Shown: positions 10,773 through 21,251 of the stretch, piece after piece | Position numbering within the stretch: position 1 is the first letter of the stretch | Layout of the letters: each line of letters begins with the position of its first letter | NCBI GenBank assembly: GCA_030374765.1 | Contig: JARGXX010000075.1 | Coordinates: 310,001 to 374,000, forward strand | Reading direction: 5' to 3' | Source of the DNA: Agarophyton chilense | Lineage: Eukaryota > Rhodophyta > Florideophyceae > Gracilariales > Gracilariaceae | Length of the DNA: 64,000 nt | Notes under the pieces: generated by a model | Told to the model about the DNA's origin: nothing | The model's input: the letters and a program-made list of their open reading frames with translations, nothing else | Database searches by the model: none | Translations under genes and position numbers: made by a program

Positions 10773-11463
10773 TTGCGTAACTACTTGCAAGAGCAGACCA
10801 AGTTCCTCACCGACATGGTTGACGACCTCGTTCGTCACGGTATGGCGTATGCAAATCCCACATCGCCGTGGGCATGTGCATCGCTTTTGGTTCTCAAGCC
10901 TGTTCATCCTCGTTCTCGGTTTACAGTAGACCTCCGTCCGGTTAAAAAATTGACCGTCAAGCATCAGTACCCAATGCCAAACATTGAGCACGAGCTTTTC
11001 AATCTGGCTACTGCGCGGTATTTTGTGACATTTAACCTCTCGCATGAATACTGGCAGTTTGAACTTGACAAAGACTCCAGGACTTTACAGTCCCTTATTA
11101 CACAGAACGGTATATACTCACCTACGAGGGTCCTTCATTGGTACGACAAATGAAGTGACACATCTTCAGTCAACACTGGCTGAAGTTATACCATAAGGTT
11201 TGCACGGGAAACTTCTCGCTTGGTGGGATGATGTACTGCTTTACGCAACAACCGTTAACGGTTTGCTGGACGTAGTAGAAGACATGCTTCTCTTCTGCAA
11301 AGAACGATATCTAAATTTGCACCCGGGCAAATGCATTCTATTTGCCAAGAACATTCGGGGGTGCGCACGTACCATCTCCGCAGATGGTATTCATATTGAT
11401 CCTCTGTGGTTGGACGGTTTGCTCAAGATGGAGCCACCGACAACAGGTTCGCATCTACAGTAG
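10773..11463 (+). pseudogene. Gypsy B reverse transcriptase
   Basis: Two frames. The first (10,773-11,153) has the fingers: LVRHGMAYANPTSPWACASL, FTVDLRPVKKLT and the palm region YFVTFNLSHEYW. The second (11,200-11,463) has the catalytic box as WWDDVLLYA, then LNLHPGKCILFAKN. Both Asp residues of the xxDD motif remain, with Trp-Trp before them where this gypsy lineage has Trp-Leu. The break falls at about 11,150-11,200. Confidence 0.8.
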
Positions 11464-12250
11464 TTTGTTTGCGTTTTACAGTGGGTGAAGAACGCAATTA
11501 CCCGCTATACGGAACTGGTTTCTCCTCTCCATGACTTGATGGAGAGGATTTATGACCGTGCCGGTAAGCGTAAGAGAGTTGCAGCCTCTCGCTACAATTT
11601 GACCTCTTTCGGTTGGGGTCCGACAGAATTGCAAGCTTTCGAGGCTTGCAAGACCGAAATTTCATATCAAGTCACCCTTGGTCATCTTAATGACAACACA
11701 CGTCTATTTGTGTACACAAACGCGTCCAATTCGGTTTGGTCAGGTATTGTAGCCCAATTCCATTTTGAGGACCTGATATTACCACACAAGGTCCAACGCC
11801 ATTAACCTCTAGTGTTTTTCCGCTCTGTTCAATTTAACATATTTGGGTTGGTCTACTCACGAGAAGGAAGCTTTCCCAATCCTTGCAACGTTGGACCGCA
11901 TGCACTAAATTGTTGCGACATCGAGGTGTTTTGATCTGTACACGGATCACAGTAATCTCATTTCCCTTTTCAATCCCATTTCACTTGTGCCAGACCTAAC
12001 GTAGACCTTTCTGCGTAAAGTCCTACGTTGGGCCGTACGGTTAAGCATGTACGGTTACACTTGCTTCCCCCTCAAAGGAATTGACAACGTCTGGGCTGAC
12101 CTACTTGGTAGATGTTTTGCCCCTACAACCGTTCGGAGACTTGCTCGTATTCCCGCATTTCCCTCATCCTCTTCTGAGAATTTTGAATGGCCCACAGCAA
12201 TGGTCATTCACGCTGCGCTGTCCTCTTGCTGCGTCCACACGCCTTGAAGA
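11464..12250 (+). pseudogene. Gypsy B RT connection and RNase H
   Basis: The connection carries QWVKNAITRYTELVSPLHDLME after a TAG where Gln is expected. RNase H starts at LFVYTNASNSVWSGIV; the first catalytic Asp (usually TDAS) is Asn here. The middle is frameshifted, but the end is recognisable as YTCFPLKGIDNVWADLLGRC, the gypsy RNase H C-terminus with Asp in WADLL. Dead by several lesions. Confidence 0.7.
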
Positions 12251-13040
12251 TCTCGTCGAGACGGACGGTCTTGGGCAAAAACCTGACGGTCTTGTTTTGA
12301 TCCCCGATACAGCTGCAGACTTACAACTTCGTTTGTGTGTCATCGCACATACAGGTCCTAACGGTCATCTTGGACGCTATTCAACCGAACGGTCTTTGAA
12401 GAAATCTTTCTTCTGTTTTACGTTTTGTACTTACATCCGATCCTTTTTCCGCTCTTACATCCACTGTCTACCGACAGTAGAAGGGGGGAACGTATCGCGT
12501 CCATTCGGTCCAACAGTTCATGGTACAGCACCGAACGACCTTCTGCAGTTCGACTACATCGAGGTTGGACCAAGTACCGACGGTGGAAATATGTCCTGAT
12601 GCTTCGGGACGATCATTCAGACTACAACTGGTTTTATCCGTTCGGTGACTCTACGGCTGAGAACACTGCCGTGGCAGTCACAGACTGGTGCACCATGTTT
12701 GGCGAACCGAAAGGTTTAATGTCCGATGGTCCCACGCAATTTCGGAATGAGACCTTACGGTTAGTCGCCAAGGAGTTGATACTCCCCCATCATTTTACGC
12801 TTCCGTATACTGCGTGAAGTAATGAAGCATTTTAACGACTTGGCAAAGAACTGCTTCGAATCTTCCGATCAGTCTTGGCTGAGCTAAAACTCCCTTTCGA
12901 GGAGTGACCAGCACTTTTGCCTCTGGTATAGAGGGCATTGAACAACGCCGCCTCACAGCAAAGGGGTAACGTGGCATCTATCACGGCATTCCTGGGTCGT
13001 GAGCCCACGACACCCATATCAACCTTAGCACGGTCACGGC
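12250..13040 (+). pseudogene. Gypsy B integrase
   Basis: Begins with a degraded zinc-binding region. At about 12,480-12,600 it reads SRPFGPTVHGTAPNDLLQFDYIEV with the first catalytic Asp, then DDHSDYNWFYPF, then GLMSDGPTQFRN with the second. The catalytic Glu block follows 12,817 in the same frame (SNEA). Stops at about 12,816, 12,835, 12,890 and 12,914 fall where Trp, Gln or Glu are expected. It ends with SITAFLGREPTTPIS at about 13,030, where Copia-Tudor 1 starts on the other strand. No chromodomain remains, unlike Gypsy C. Confidence 0.8.
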
Positions 13041-13870
13041 TTCATCGAGCTTGGTAGATGGTGCGACAGATATGGCTGAGAATCTAAACACTAGATGCAT
13101 AGTGGGCATGAGATAAAGCCTCTCAAGGAATATGTAATCAACGCAGACGACGTTTTGGAATTCCTTTTGTACGCTGCTTTTTGACACTTTGTGCATTGGA
13201 GACGGGATAGCTGCGGACTGATACGCCATGCCGCTTGCGATGGATTCAGCAACATACTTGGAAACGGTCTCATTCCATAAACCTTTACGCTGGAGGAACG
13301 TCTTGGGGTCTAAAAAACCGGCGTGTCCACATTCGTGCTTGTGGACTTTATCTACGATCTTCTTCAAACCTAAACAAGGAGATCTCTCTAGGGTTAAAGT
13401 CAAGAGACAATTTAATGTTTATCCTATCAGTTTGTTTGATGCCCTGATTCATGCAGCTGGTATGTAGCGAAGAAACGTGCTGTCAACTAAAACTAACTAG
13501 ATGGAGTATTGTTGTCCTTTCTGCGTCAAAATGTTTCTTTCGCGGGGAACTATTTTTGACTTCCGTGTAACATTGCGGCAAATGACAGACTGTGAATAGT
13601 TTTCGAGAACTAAGTGGGTGATGCGGGTGGTCGATCCATTGTTGGACGTGACATTCAAGGATGCTGAATTTAAAAGTTGCATTCTGCCCCTCGCCGTACT
13701 GCCATTTCGTATGGCCGTTGAGGGATGCAAGGGTCTTGTAGAGAATGACAGGTCCCGAGATGCCGAGCTCTTCTGCGAGAAGCCGTACCTCAGCTTTTCC
13801 GAGTACAGAGTAGGGTTCGCCGTCATCCGCAAGGGCCAAGCGCCTTTCTTTATGCCAAGATGCAAAGGAC
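13040..13870 (-). pseudogene. Copia-Tudor 1 protease, pre-integrase and integrase start
   Basis: Minus-strand frames collinear with Copia-Tudor 2. Protease: LADDGEPYSVLG, with Asp-Asp-Gly at the active site, and SLNGHTKWQYGEG. Pre-integrase: LTLERSPCLGLKKIVDKVHKHECGHAG. Zinc/HHCC region and core start: GMAYQSAAIPSPM and VVCVDYIFLERLY. The core is interrupted at about 13,035 by Gypsy B and resumes below 7,990. Several frameshifts. Gag, expected above 13,870, is not recognisable. Confidence 0.75.
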
Positions 13871-13871
13871 T

Positions 13872-14179
13872 ATTGGAATGTAATGTCTACACTGTGTTGT
13901 GCCACAAGATATTCATTCTAAAATAACCAATAAAATATGTGGTGGTCACACAGTACAAGTATACAGTAGTACAGTGCTATTTAATTAATTCTAATTTCCA
14001 ATCTTTCCATGAAGTAACTTTTCTCATAATAAATCGATATAAATTGCAGTTAACAGAATAGCTTATGAAAGGACACCATATATTTACTGGATAAGGCAGG
14101 GGACCTGGAACTTTGTGTATGCTTCTCTTCTCACACTGAACCCGGGGATCATCGTTGCCACAAAGCCACTGTTTGTGTA
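13872..14179. repeat. Dispersed repeat shared with 49,560-49,690, and flank
   Basis: 13,872-14,010 aligns by eye, at perhaps 70% identity, with 49,560-49,690. Shared blocks are GCCACAAGAT, ATTCTAAAATAA and AGTAGTACAGTGCTAT. At 49.6 kb the match straddles the inner edge of the Gypsy E LTR, so this may be a remnant of a related element end. 14,010-14,179 is AT-rich and nothing was recognised in it. Confidence 0.5.
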
Positions 14180-17034
14180 CTAGTGTCTACACGCCCGTCG
14201 GATTGGCCTCACATGAGGCCAGTTCTATTTTCCAAAGAATTAGTAAAAATCGCTGGTTTCCATACTGCAGTGGCGTATTCTATTTTCTAAGTAGAAAACT
14301 AATTTTCTAACCATGTTCCTCCTGCTTTAAAGTACAGTTTTTATACAGTTATCATCAGTAACAGCAGCTCAGAGGTTTCACGACCGTTCGGAGACTGATA
14401 AAAACAGGGTTCAAACATCGCTGAGTTTAGTGTAACTCGAAAACTTTTACGGGAGCTCGACTAATTCTAAAAATTATGATGGTCTAAGAACGCATTTGCT
14501 TCCACTTGAACAGCAGACAGAATAAGGTGACATCTGCTAAAGGGATTGTTTCGTCAGAGACCATAATATATCTAGCAAGTTGAAGAACGCGGATCGAATT
14601 AGTCGGGGGCTTAAGGTAATTTGAACTTTTGCTTTATACTTTTAAAAAATTCCTCTAAAAAGCCTTAAAAAACGCATGTTGACACACCATCAATGTTGTT
14701 TACTAAATGTTGCTCGAAATTTGATGAATGTCACGCAGATGATCTATAAAACACTCACCACCTGTTCCACTGTGACATATATAAACATGCATATCATTAT
14801 ACTTTTTGCATTCTGAACAAACAAATTTAGATTTGAAAGTGGTTTTGCAGACTTTGCATCGTCCTTGATATGTTTTAGACGTCAAAGAACCATCCAATTT
14901 CCTTCTGTTTCGATTGGTTTCCATTAAATGAATGCCGGTACGAGCCATATATGGGTTTTCTATTTCATCTTCCTCCTTACATTTTCTTTTCATAGTTCGA
15001 ATAGCATCCCAGTTGCTATCTATTAATCTGTCTGCGAGATTACAATAGAAATTATGCAGTGTAAGATTTAATGTGTTTCCGTATGCACCCTTGTAAAGAT
15101 TACAAGCACCTACTACGCACATTGCAAGCAAAGAAGTGTTCACTCGAAAAGACCATTCTTTCACTTCAAGCTTTTTTTCCATATTCAGATCATCTTGACG
15201 TGACCTATTATGTCTATCAATTCTTGAACAAAAAGAATAGTATTCCTCACAAACCTCTCGAATAGAAATGGAAAGCGGAGTTTTCTTTGTTATTCCATCA
15301 GTTGTCCTCCATCTTTCACGAGAAATGGGAGTTTCTGGCTGGGTACTGCTACAAGTGCTGATGAAATATCTCCTCTCGCGGTCCACCCAGAGCACAGACA
15401 TCATCTTTCGATCCAATTCAGGCAGTTTCGAGACTATTGACACGTGCTGGCCTCGTGCCGTCATCGTAAGTTCGGAAAGATGTTTCATAGGAACCCTCTG
15501 GTGGCTGTTTTTACAAGCCCAATAAATCGTATTCCTCTTTTTAAAAGTTCTTCAGCTGTTTCAACAGATGCAAAATATGAATCGGCACAAACGACTCGAT
15601 CAGTTGCGAACCAATTTTCAACAAGTCTCATTAAAACAGCTGTTCCATGCGCATGTTCTGATTCAAAAGGCTGTACGTCTGGTTGCTTAGCTCCCATCGT
15701 GATTTCTATTTTGAGAATAATTCCACTCCTTCCACAACACACTGTCTTTAATTCACAACCATTTTCAGGTTTCTTACCAAAAGCAGTGTAGTATGGAATT
15801 CCAATTTCAATCCAGTTCCCTGCAAGTCCATACCAACGTGACATAATTTCGTCCACGCACAAAGTGTGTGACGAAGTTACAAACGCTTTCCGATGGTCAT
15901 GTATAGCTTTCACAAACCCAAAACGCATGACCACCTGCATTCTTCTGATTTTTGATCGTTTTCGGAGCCACTGAAAACGATGAATTGCCGTATATGTTCA
16001 AACCAATTTCGTGACATGATCTTTCCGAGCTGCGCAGATTCAATATATTTAGGAAACGTGTCTTTAGACCAAAATGATCTTCTCTTTAACAATTCAAAGC
16101 GTGTCATTAACACCATCAAACCAAAAAACTTCAAAATTCCACCTCCTGTAGTCTGCTTTAAGCCTTTTTCATCCAGCCGAGAGTTGGTAGATCGATATAT
16201 TTTTTCCAAGTGAGCTACAGGAAACATAAACATGAATAATTCATATTGTAAGTGTCCCGAAGGTACATGAATGGCGGAGATAAAATCTCCAACAGGTCCC
16301 GTGACTTTCCATTAATCATTTGCACTGGACCATTCAGATTCAAGAATACATTTTCCGTTGTCCATTTCGTCGAATGAACTTCCAAAAAGCTGTCTTTTGT
16401 GTCACTTTTTGTCACAGTAGGAGGGCTCAACCGATACATTGTGTGACAGTGATCAGCATACGTGACAGTAGGCTGCTATTCATTGTTCGAAACTTCATAA
16501 ATAATAGCAGCACCATTTATCTTAACGTTCGAATTGATGGCTTCTTGAGCAGTTCCCTGAACCGTGAGATGATTTCCGGCTTTTGCATTGCAAAGTTTGA
16601 GAGTTCTTAAATTCTCACGACCAGGTCCCTCGAAGTTTATCGTGACAAAAGTGTTTCTCCGATTATTTTTGACAACAACGTCTACTTTTGTAACACTTCC
16701 GCTGACAAGTTTCGTTTTCTATTGCGTTCCAAAGAAGTGTTCACAGTCGCTCTCTGACGTGGTAAGACATGCGCTAGTGTGTATAATGTTTCCCACTACA
16801 CGACGAGGATCCATAGATAAGGACATATTTGATAAATCATGAAAGAATGAAGTAAAGATGATGTTGTTTCCAGGTTGTGGACGATCGTTCGTGATCTTTG
16901 AGGTTGACGCCAGAGAACAAAAGAGTGCTGATATCGTCTAGGCACAAAAATTTAAGGAAATTGACAAAGTTTACAAGAATTAACAATGTTGTAATGATAG
17001 CCTCATATGAGGCCAGTGGTCCTATAGACACTAG
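14180..17034 (-). mobile_element. piggyBac-like DNA transposon
   Basis: Inner terminal inverted repeats frame a decayed piggyBac transposase. The left repeat (14180-14220) is CTAGTGTCTA, a short spacer, then the palindrome GGCCTCACATGAGGCC. The right repeat (17000-17034), read on the opposite strand, is CTAGTGTCTATAGG and then GGCCTCATATGAGGC. The exact outer ends and the TTAA target could not be fixed. 16,440-17,000 is 5' non-coding. Confidence 0.75.
14703..16439 (-). pseudogene. piggyBac-type transposase (DDE_Tnp_1_7)
   Basis: Four overlapping minus-strand frames read in order. The N-terminal domain has FMFPVAHLEKIYRSTN and GGGILKFFGLMVLM. The catalytic core has three Asp candidates: VDEIMSRWYG, CADSYFASVETAEELL and LWVDRERRYFIST. 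The C-terminus (about 14,703-14,890) is a cysteine-rich domain with C-x2-C, C-x2-C and a terminal C/H cluster, the piggyBac zinc-binding domain that recognises the inverted repeats. Frame changes occur near 16,230, 15,930 and 15,487 and look like single-base indels. Introns are possible but I saw no convincing splice sites. Role: cut-and-paste transposition at TTAA. Confidence 0.85.
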
Positions 17035-17084
17035 AGTATCATTTATGTGGTCCACAATGACGATTGACGTTGCGATTTTCGTTT

Positions 17085-17221
17085 TAAACTCCCTTCACTG
17101 ATTTTCAACAGTTGGCGATGAGAAAGTCCCGCGGCATTTCGGACCAGTCTTCCACGATGCAGCGCCGAATGATATTGTTAAAATTGACTACTTGGAAATG
17201 TTTTATTACCGAGCGAATGCG
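17085..17221 (+). pseudogene. Gypsy C integrase, first fragment
   Basis: About 40 codons reading STVGDEKVPRHFGPVFHD and NDIVKIDYLEM align with the Gypsy B integrase just after its zinc domain (RPFGPTVHGTAPNDLLQFDYIEV), including the first catalytic Asp. Stops at FYYRANA. The rest of the core is displaced to 21,620, so about 4.4 kb of other elements interrupts it. Confidence 0.75.
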
Positions 17222-17270
17222 TAGGTAATTTTATTTCCGAGTGAAACAATCCAAGACGCCTCTACATGGT

Positions 17271-17434
17271 CGGTTTGAATCTTATCTCCACCTCCTCGCG
17301 GTGCCGGCGGGGCAGTATTAACTGGCTAACGGAGAAAGTCAAGGAGTGATCCTTGGTGGGTGTGAAATCAGATGCTATTAAGCAGATGTTTTCAGTTGCG
17401 ATTTCTGACGCTAGTAAGCGAAAGAATTCAAATT
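17271..17434 (+). repeat. 164-bp direct repeat, copy 1
   Basis: Nearly identical to 17717-17880 over its length, with a 446-bp shift. It contains GGTTTGAATC, which resembles a tRNA-type B box, then GCGGTGCCGG and GGAGTGATCCTTGGTGGGTG. Confidence 0.8.
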
Positions 17435-17716
17435 AGTGGGGAAGGTGGGACTGCAAGTGTGATGTGGGGAATACCCCACGAGCAGGACCAGTTTTAAAGG
17501 CTACGTTGATGACTAAATTATGAAAGACTGCGAGTGTGATGAGGACGAAACTATATGCTTCGGGCACGACCGGAATTGATTAGGCGTCATGTGGGATCTA
17601 CAATCTTAAATAATGTCACCTTTCTCACACTTCCGTCGCGGTGAGGCCCGAGAACGTTTTTTAAGCTGTAAGGGTGAGTTGCCAAGGGGGATTACTTATT
17701 CAAGAAGATACGGGCC

Positions 17717-17880
17717 GGATTGAATCTTACCTCCACCTCCTTCGCGGTGCCGGCCGGGCAGTATTAAGTGTCTAATGGAGAAAGTCAAGGAGTGATCCTT
17801 GGTGGGTGTGAAATCAGATGCTATTAAGCAGATGTTTTCAATCACGATTTCTGACGTTAGTAAGCGAAAGAATTCAAAAT
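17717..17880 (+). repeat. 164-bp direct repeat, copy 2
   Basis: Second copy of the unit at 17271-17434, differing by a few substitutions and 1-2-bp indels. The 282 bp between the copies show no coding signal. Confidence 0.8.
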
Positions 17881-18741
17881 TTGCAGTTCTGGTCAGGATT
17901 TTGGAAATATCTGAATATTCTGGCTGGGCTGCGAAGAAGATTTTTATCTTCTCTGTGTGGGTGAGTCCTGAGAGAGGTAAAAGAAGTCGTTGGTGCTGTT
18001 TGTTAGTGTTTTTGCTGTTTGTGTGTGTTGTTGCGGATTGATTGGAGAACTCTCTCAGGACTGTTTTTCTCCTCAATCCACATAGATACTACACGTGGAC
18101 AACTGGACACGACTACCGGTGTAAGAAAAGACTTGGTGATTTTGGCAATCACAAGGTCCGACCATGTACAACTAGGGTAATTCCTAGGGGTCTGGCGGAT
18201 ACGAGGCCTAGACATAGTGCCATTAGTATGGGGGTCAGGTGACGGCTGGACCTTTTTAGGTCACGCGCTCAGTCGGGAGCAGCCCTCCTTAATGCGCAAG
18301 CCTCTGCTATGGGTTAAAGTAGCCTGCTGGGAGTTCATTTAATAAAACAACAACAACAACAACTCGGGGAATTTGTTGTAATGGACATGCGGGACATGCT
18401 TCCCCTACAGTGGGCGATCCCAGGTGGATCTGGGCATGTGCAAAAACAAACTAGTATGAATAGTCGACTAAGGCAGCGTTACGCAAGACGGCGCATGCTG
18501 GACACGGTTACTCGAAGACTTGTAGCAGGGCTGAATGGCCTAAATGCCGGGCATGTCTTCTCTCTAGAACCTCAAGGTAAGGAGAGAAACGCGGTTCAAT
18601 GGGTAGCGACCATCTTCCTGCGAGACATCGGGGAGGCAGTGTGCCGCCGAAATTATTTCGCTGCGGCGGCTGCCGTCGTAGGATGAAGGCATATTTTATT
18701 ATGGTGAAAAGCACTCCTGGGAGCTTATCAACCCTGATCTG

Positions 18742-19524
18742 GTGTCACTGCCGGTCAAAGGATTGGCGGCGTCCGCGGACGTCTTGACATTACTGCCAGA
18801 AGAAATTCGGGTCGCTTATGAGTCGCGAGACTCACAGGTGAAACCGAAGTGGGAAAGGGAGGCCCTTCGGAAGCCCTTCTGTGGGGTTGAAGGAGGAGCA
18901 TACAAAAGGCTTATTGAAAAGCTGGAGGGAGTGGGAATAATATCGTTACGGAGGGAACAAGCAGAAGTAACGAATGGAGTTTTTGCGGTCCCAAAGAAAG
19001 AAAAGGGCAGTCAACGCCTAATTATCGATGCGAGAAATGCTAATAACGCATTTTTTGCAGCCGCAGATACACAGTTGCCCAACCCAGCAGACCTTGCTAG
19101 ACTTTATCTGCCTTCGGGCACTAAGCTCTATGTAGGGAAAACTGATATGGACAACAAGTATCACAGAATGAAGATGCCTGAGTGGTCACGGACGTTATTT
19201 GGTCTACCCAGTATCAGCTATGGAGACTCGCAGTTGTTCCCTGTTGTCTGTTCGATGCCGATGGGATGGTCTCATTCCGTCTACATAGCCCAGAACGTGC
19301 ACAGGTTTCTGCTTGAGAGAGCCGGGTTGAGACAAGAAGATTGGATACCGGATGTGATCGACGTATCGGCTTTCCGTTATGGGGCGTACGTCGATGATTA
19401 TTTTTCTTTGGGTACCGGTTGGGAGAAAAGCGTACAGAATCTGAGAGTGGTTGTCGAAGAGTCCAGGAAGAGTAATCTGCCCTCCAAACCACAAAAAAAA
19501 AATATCGTGGCCAGGAGAGAGTGA
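18742..19524 (+). pseudogene. DIRS-like reverse transcriptase
   Basis: A 260-residue frame with RT blocks in order: YKRLIEKLEGVGIISLRR, NGVFAVPKK, QRLIIDARNANNAFF, VGKTDMDNKYHRMKMPEW (first catalytic Asp), FPVVCSMPMGWSHSVYIAQN, and the catalytic box YGAYVDDYFSLG. Both Asp residues of YVDD are intact. The frame fails at an A-run at 19,491-19,501, where thumb and RNase H continue one frame away (KKISWPGESEF), so a homopolymer indel truncates it. The first Met may not be the true start. Confidence 0.85.
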
Positions 19525-20278
19525 GTTTACGGAAGTCCTAGGCATTGAAGTACACCTCAATGGCCTGCCGATGCCCGACGCAGTAAAGTTGCGTAAACTA
19601 ATAGGGTTAACGGAAGCGGTCATAGGTAGGAGAAGATGGAATGTGAAAATGCTACAGCGACTGTTAGGCAAGTGGGCGTGGTTTTTGTTGCCCCAACGTC
19701 CCCTGTTCTCAGTTTTATCCGCGGTATACAAGTTGAGCCGAGCAGAACACGAGTCCGTGGTGGCCTCAAAAGCAGCCAAGCAAGAATTATCTTTGCTCGT
19801 TGCTCTCTCACCTTTGATACGCGTTGATTTAACTAGAGAATTTGCGGACACGGTACTTTGCGTTGATTCCAGTTGCTGGGGAGGAGGCGTCGTTTACACG
19901 GCGACAGAAGACCCTCTCAGGCTGCTGACAGCGTCCGCGGATGATAAAGTACAATGGATTAACGCACAACCATGGAAGCTGGCTATTAGACACAAATGGC
20001 ATAAAAAATAACCCATCTACATCCTCGAGTGGGAAGCGTGCATTTTAGGGCTTCTATGGGCACTTCGACAACGGAAACATTTTGGAAAGCGTCTGATAAT
20101 CTTCATTGACAACCAGGCTCTTATCGTAGCCTTGAAGAAAGGACGCAGCAGTGTGTGCAGTTTTAACCGGACTTGTCGTAGAGTCGCGGCTTTGCTCTTG
20201 GCTGGCAACATGAGACTGGAAGCATTTTACGTGCCGTCAGTAAATAATCCTGCTGATGAACCCTCCAGGCCTGTTTGA
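19502..20278 (+). pseudogene. DIRS-like thumb and RNase H
   Basis: The frame opening at 19,451 carries the thumb (FTEVLGIEVHLNGLPMP, MLQRLLGKWAWFLLPQRPL). RNase H begins at VLCVDSSCWGGGVVY, with the first catalytic Asp. After a TAA at 20,009 the same frame gives LEWEACILGLLWALR (catalytic Glu), FIDNQALIVALKKG (second Asp) and the end NNPADEPSR (last Asp). All four acidic positions are therefore still present. Two lesions, the A-run shift and the TAA, break it. Confidence 0.8.
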
Positions 20279-21251
20279 GCTAGCCAACAAGAGGGTAAAG
20301 CCAAGCACTCTCCAAAATTACCGTAAAAACTTGCAACACTTTGTTGAATGGTTGAAAACACTGGATGATTCTGAAAGAAAGTACTATACGGCACAGGAGG
20401 TGGACAGGTTGTTCAGGAGGTGTTATGTGGAGCGGCACAGGGCAAACCCAAACCTGCAGTGGGTCCAAGCGGCCCAAGCCAAAGCAGGGTTAGAATTCTT
20501 CTACCCGAATTTAGTTGGGAAACTACCCTTGTCGGGACTAAGTATCCAAGGGTGAGTAAAAGCTAGGCCGGTACAGCATCATGGGGTTTGCCCTGAACCG
20601 GTTGCTTATGCAATAGCACTCGACCTGGTTTGGCATGGACAACCGGACATAGGCGTGGGAGTACTACTGCTGTTCGATGGGTATCTCCGTCTGATGGATC
20701 TGTTGGGACTTGGAATTGACGCTATTGTGATACTCGATCTATCAAGGAAAAGGCCGCACTATGGAAGCATGAATATTTCTATTTCAAAGCGCGGCCGAAA
20801 CGAGGCAGTAACAATACGGCCATATTTTATGGCAGTATTGTTGTCTCGATTGATAGAAAAGAAAAGGGTATTAAGGGAACATAAGTTTTTTTAAAATGCC
20901 TCCAGCACGATTTAGGGAGCATCTTCGGCGTGCTGCTGCGCGCTTTCAATAACACAAAGTGTTACCTCTCACATGCTGCGTTTTTACGGTGCCACAACCG
21001 ATAAACTTTATGGTCGCCTCACCGACCATGAAATAAAGAACAGAGGTCGTTGGGCGTCAGATAAGAATTTTAAACTCTACATACAGCCTCACAAGTTGTA
21101 TGGGTTCATGAAAACTTTGACAGACGCCCAGTGACTTCAGTTCGAGGCGACTATTGCCAGAGCAGCAACGTTATTTAACGTTACGCCACCCGCTTGGGTT
21201 GGGGGTCGGGAGAACGTGCAAGCACTAGAGGAGGCTAGGAGTAAAAACTAA
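20256..21251 (+). pseudogene. DIRS-like tyrosine recombinase
   Basis: The N-terminal SAM-like DNA-binding part reads VKPSTLQNYRKNLQHFVEWL. The catalytic part has GYLRLMDLLGL (first Arg), SHMLRFYGATTD (the H-x-x-R pair), NRGRWASDKNF (Trp) and KLYIQ (the Tyr nucleophile), so the R, H, R, W, Y set can be seen. Stops near 20,553, 20,892, 20,910 and 21,132 interrupt the frame. Role: integrates the circular cDNA by recombination, replacing the DDE integrase of LTR elements. Confidence 0.85.

Larger units (their letters stand above)
8000..13040 (+). mobile_element. Gypsy B, Ty3/gypsy element with a solo LTR inside
   Basis: Plus-strand gag, zinc knuckle, protease, RT, RNase H and integrase in gypsy order over about 5 kb. 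The pol proteins resemble a gypsy lineage I associate with oomycetes and red algae. It sits inside the minus-strand Copia-Tudor 1 integrase. Integrase runs straight into copia sequence at about 13,035 with no 3' LTR, so the 3' end is truncated. 8,000-8,280 is leader or LTR remnant with nothing further recognised. Confidence 0.8.
17271..18363 (+). mobile_element. Non-LTR-like retroposon with AATAAA and a (CAA)n tail
   Basis: Ends AATAAA followed by about five CAA units (18341-18363), a 3' end typical of LINE or SINE-type elements. It contains a duplicated 164-bp unit near its 5' side. No RT frame was found, so it is a SINE or a 5'-truncated LINE. The 5' limit is set at the first repeat copy and is uncertain. 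Only short frames without recognisable domains occur here. Confidence 0.45.
18381..21251 (+). mobile_element. DIRS-like tyrosine-recombinase retrotransposon
   Basis: RT, RNase H and a tyrosine recombinase in that order on the plus strand, with no aspartic protease or DDE integrase: the layout of DIRS-order elements. No methyltransferase domain was seen. 18,381-18,686 is an open frame of 101 codons before RT that could be a gag remnant but has no recognisable motif. DIRS-type inverted or split direct repeats were not resolved. The element sits inside Gypsy C integrase. Confidence 0.8.

Noticed and set aside
14040-14060. TTAA at 14,050 as the left piggyBac end
   Set aside because: The adjoining bases do not match the inverted counterpart near the right-hand TTAA at 17,084.
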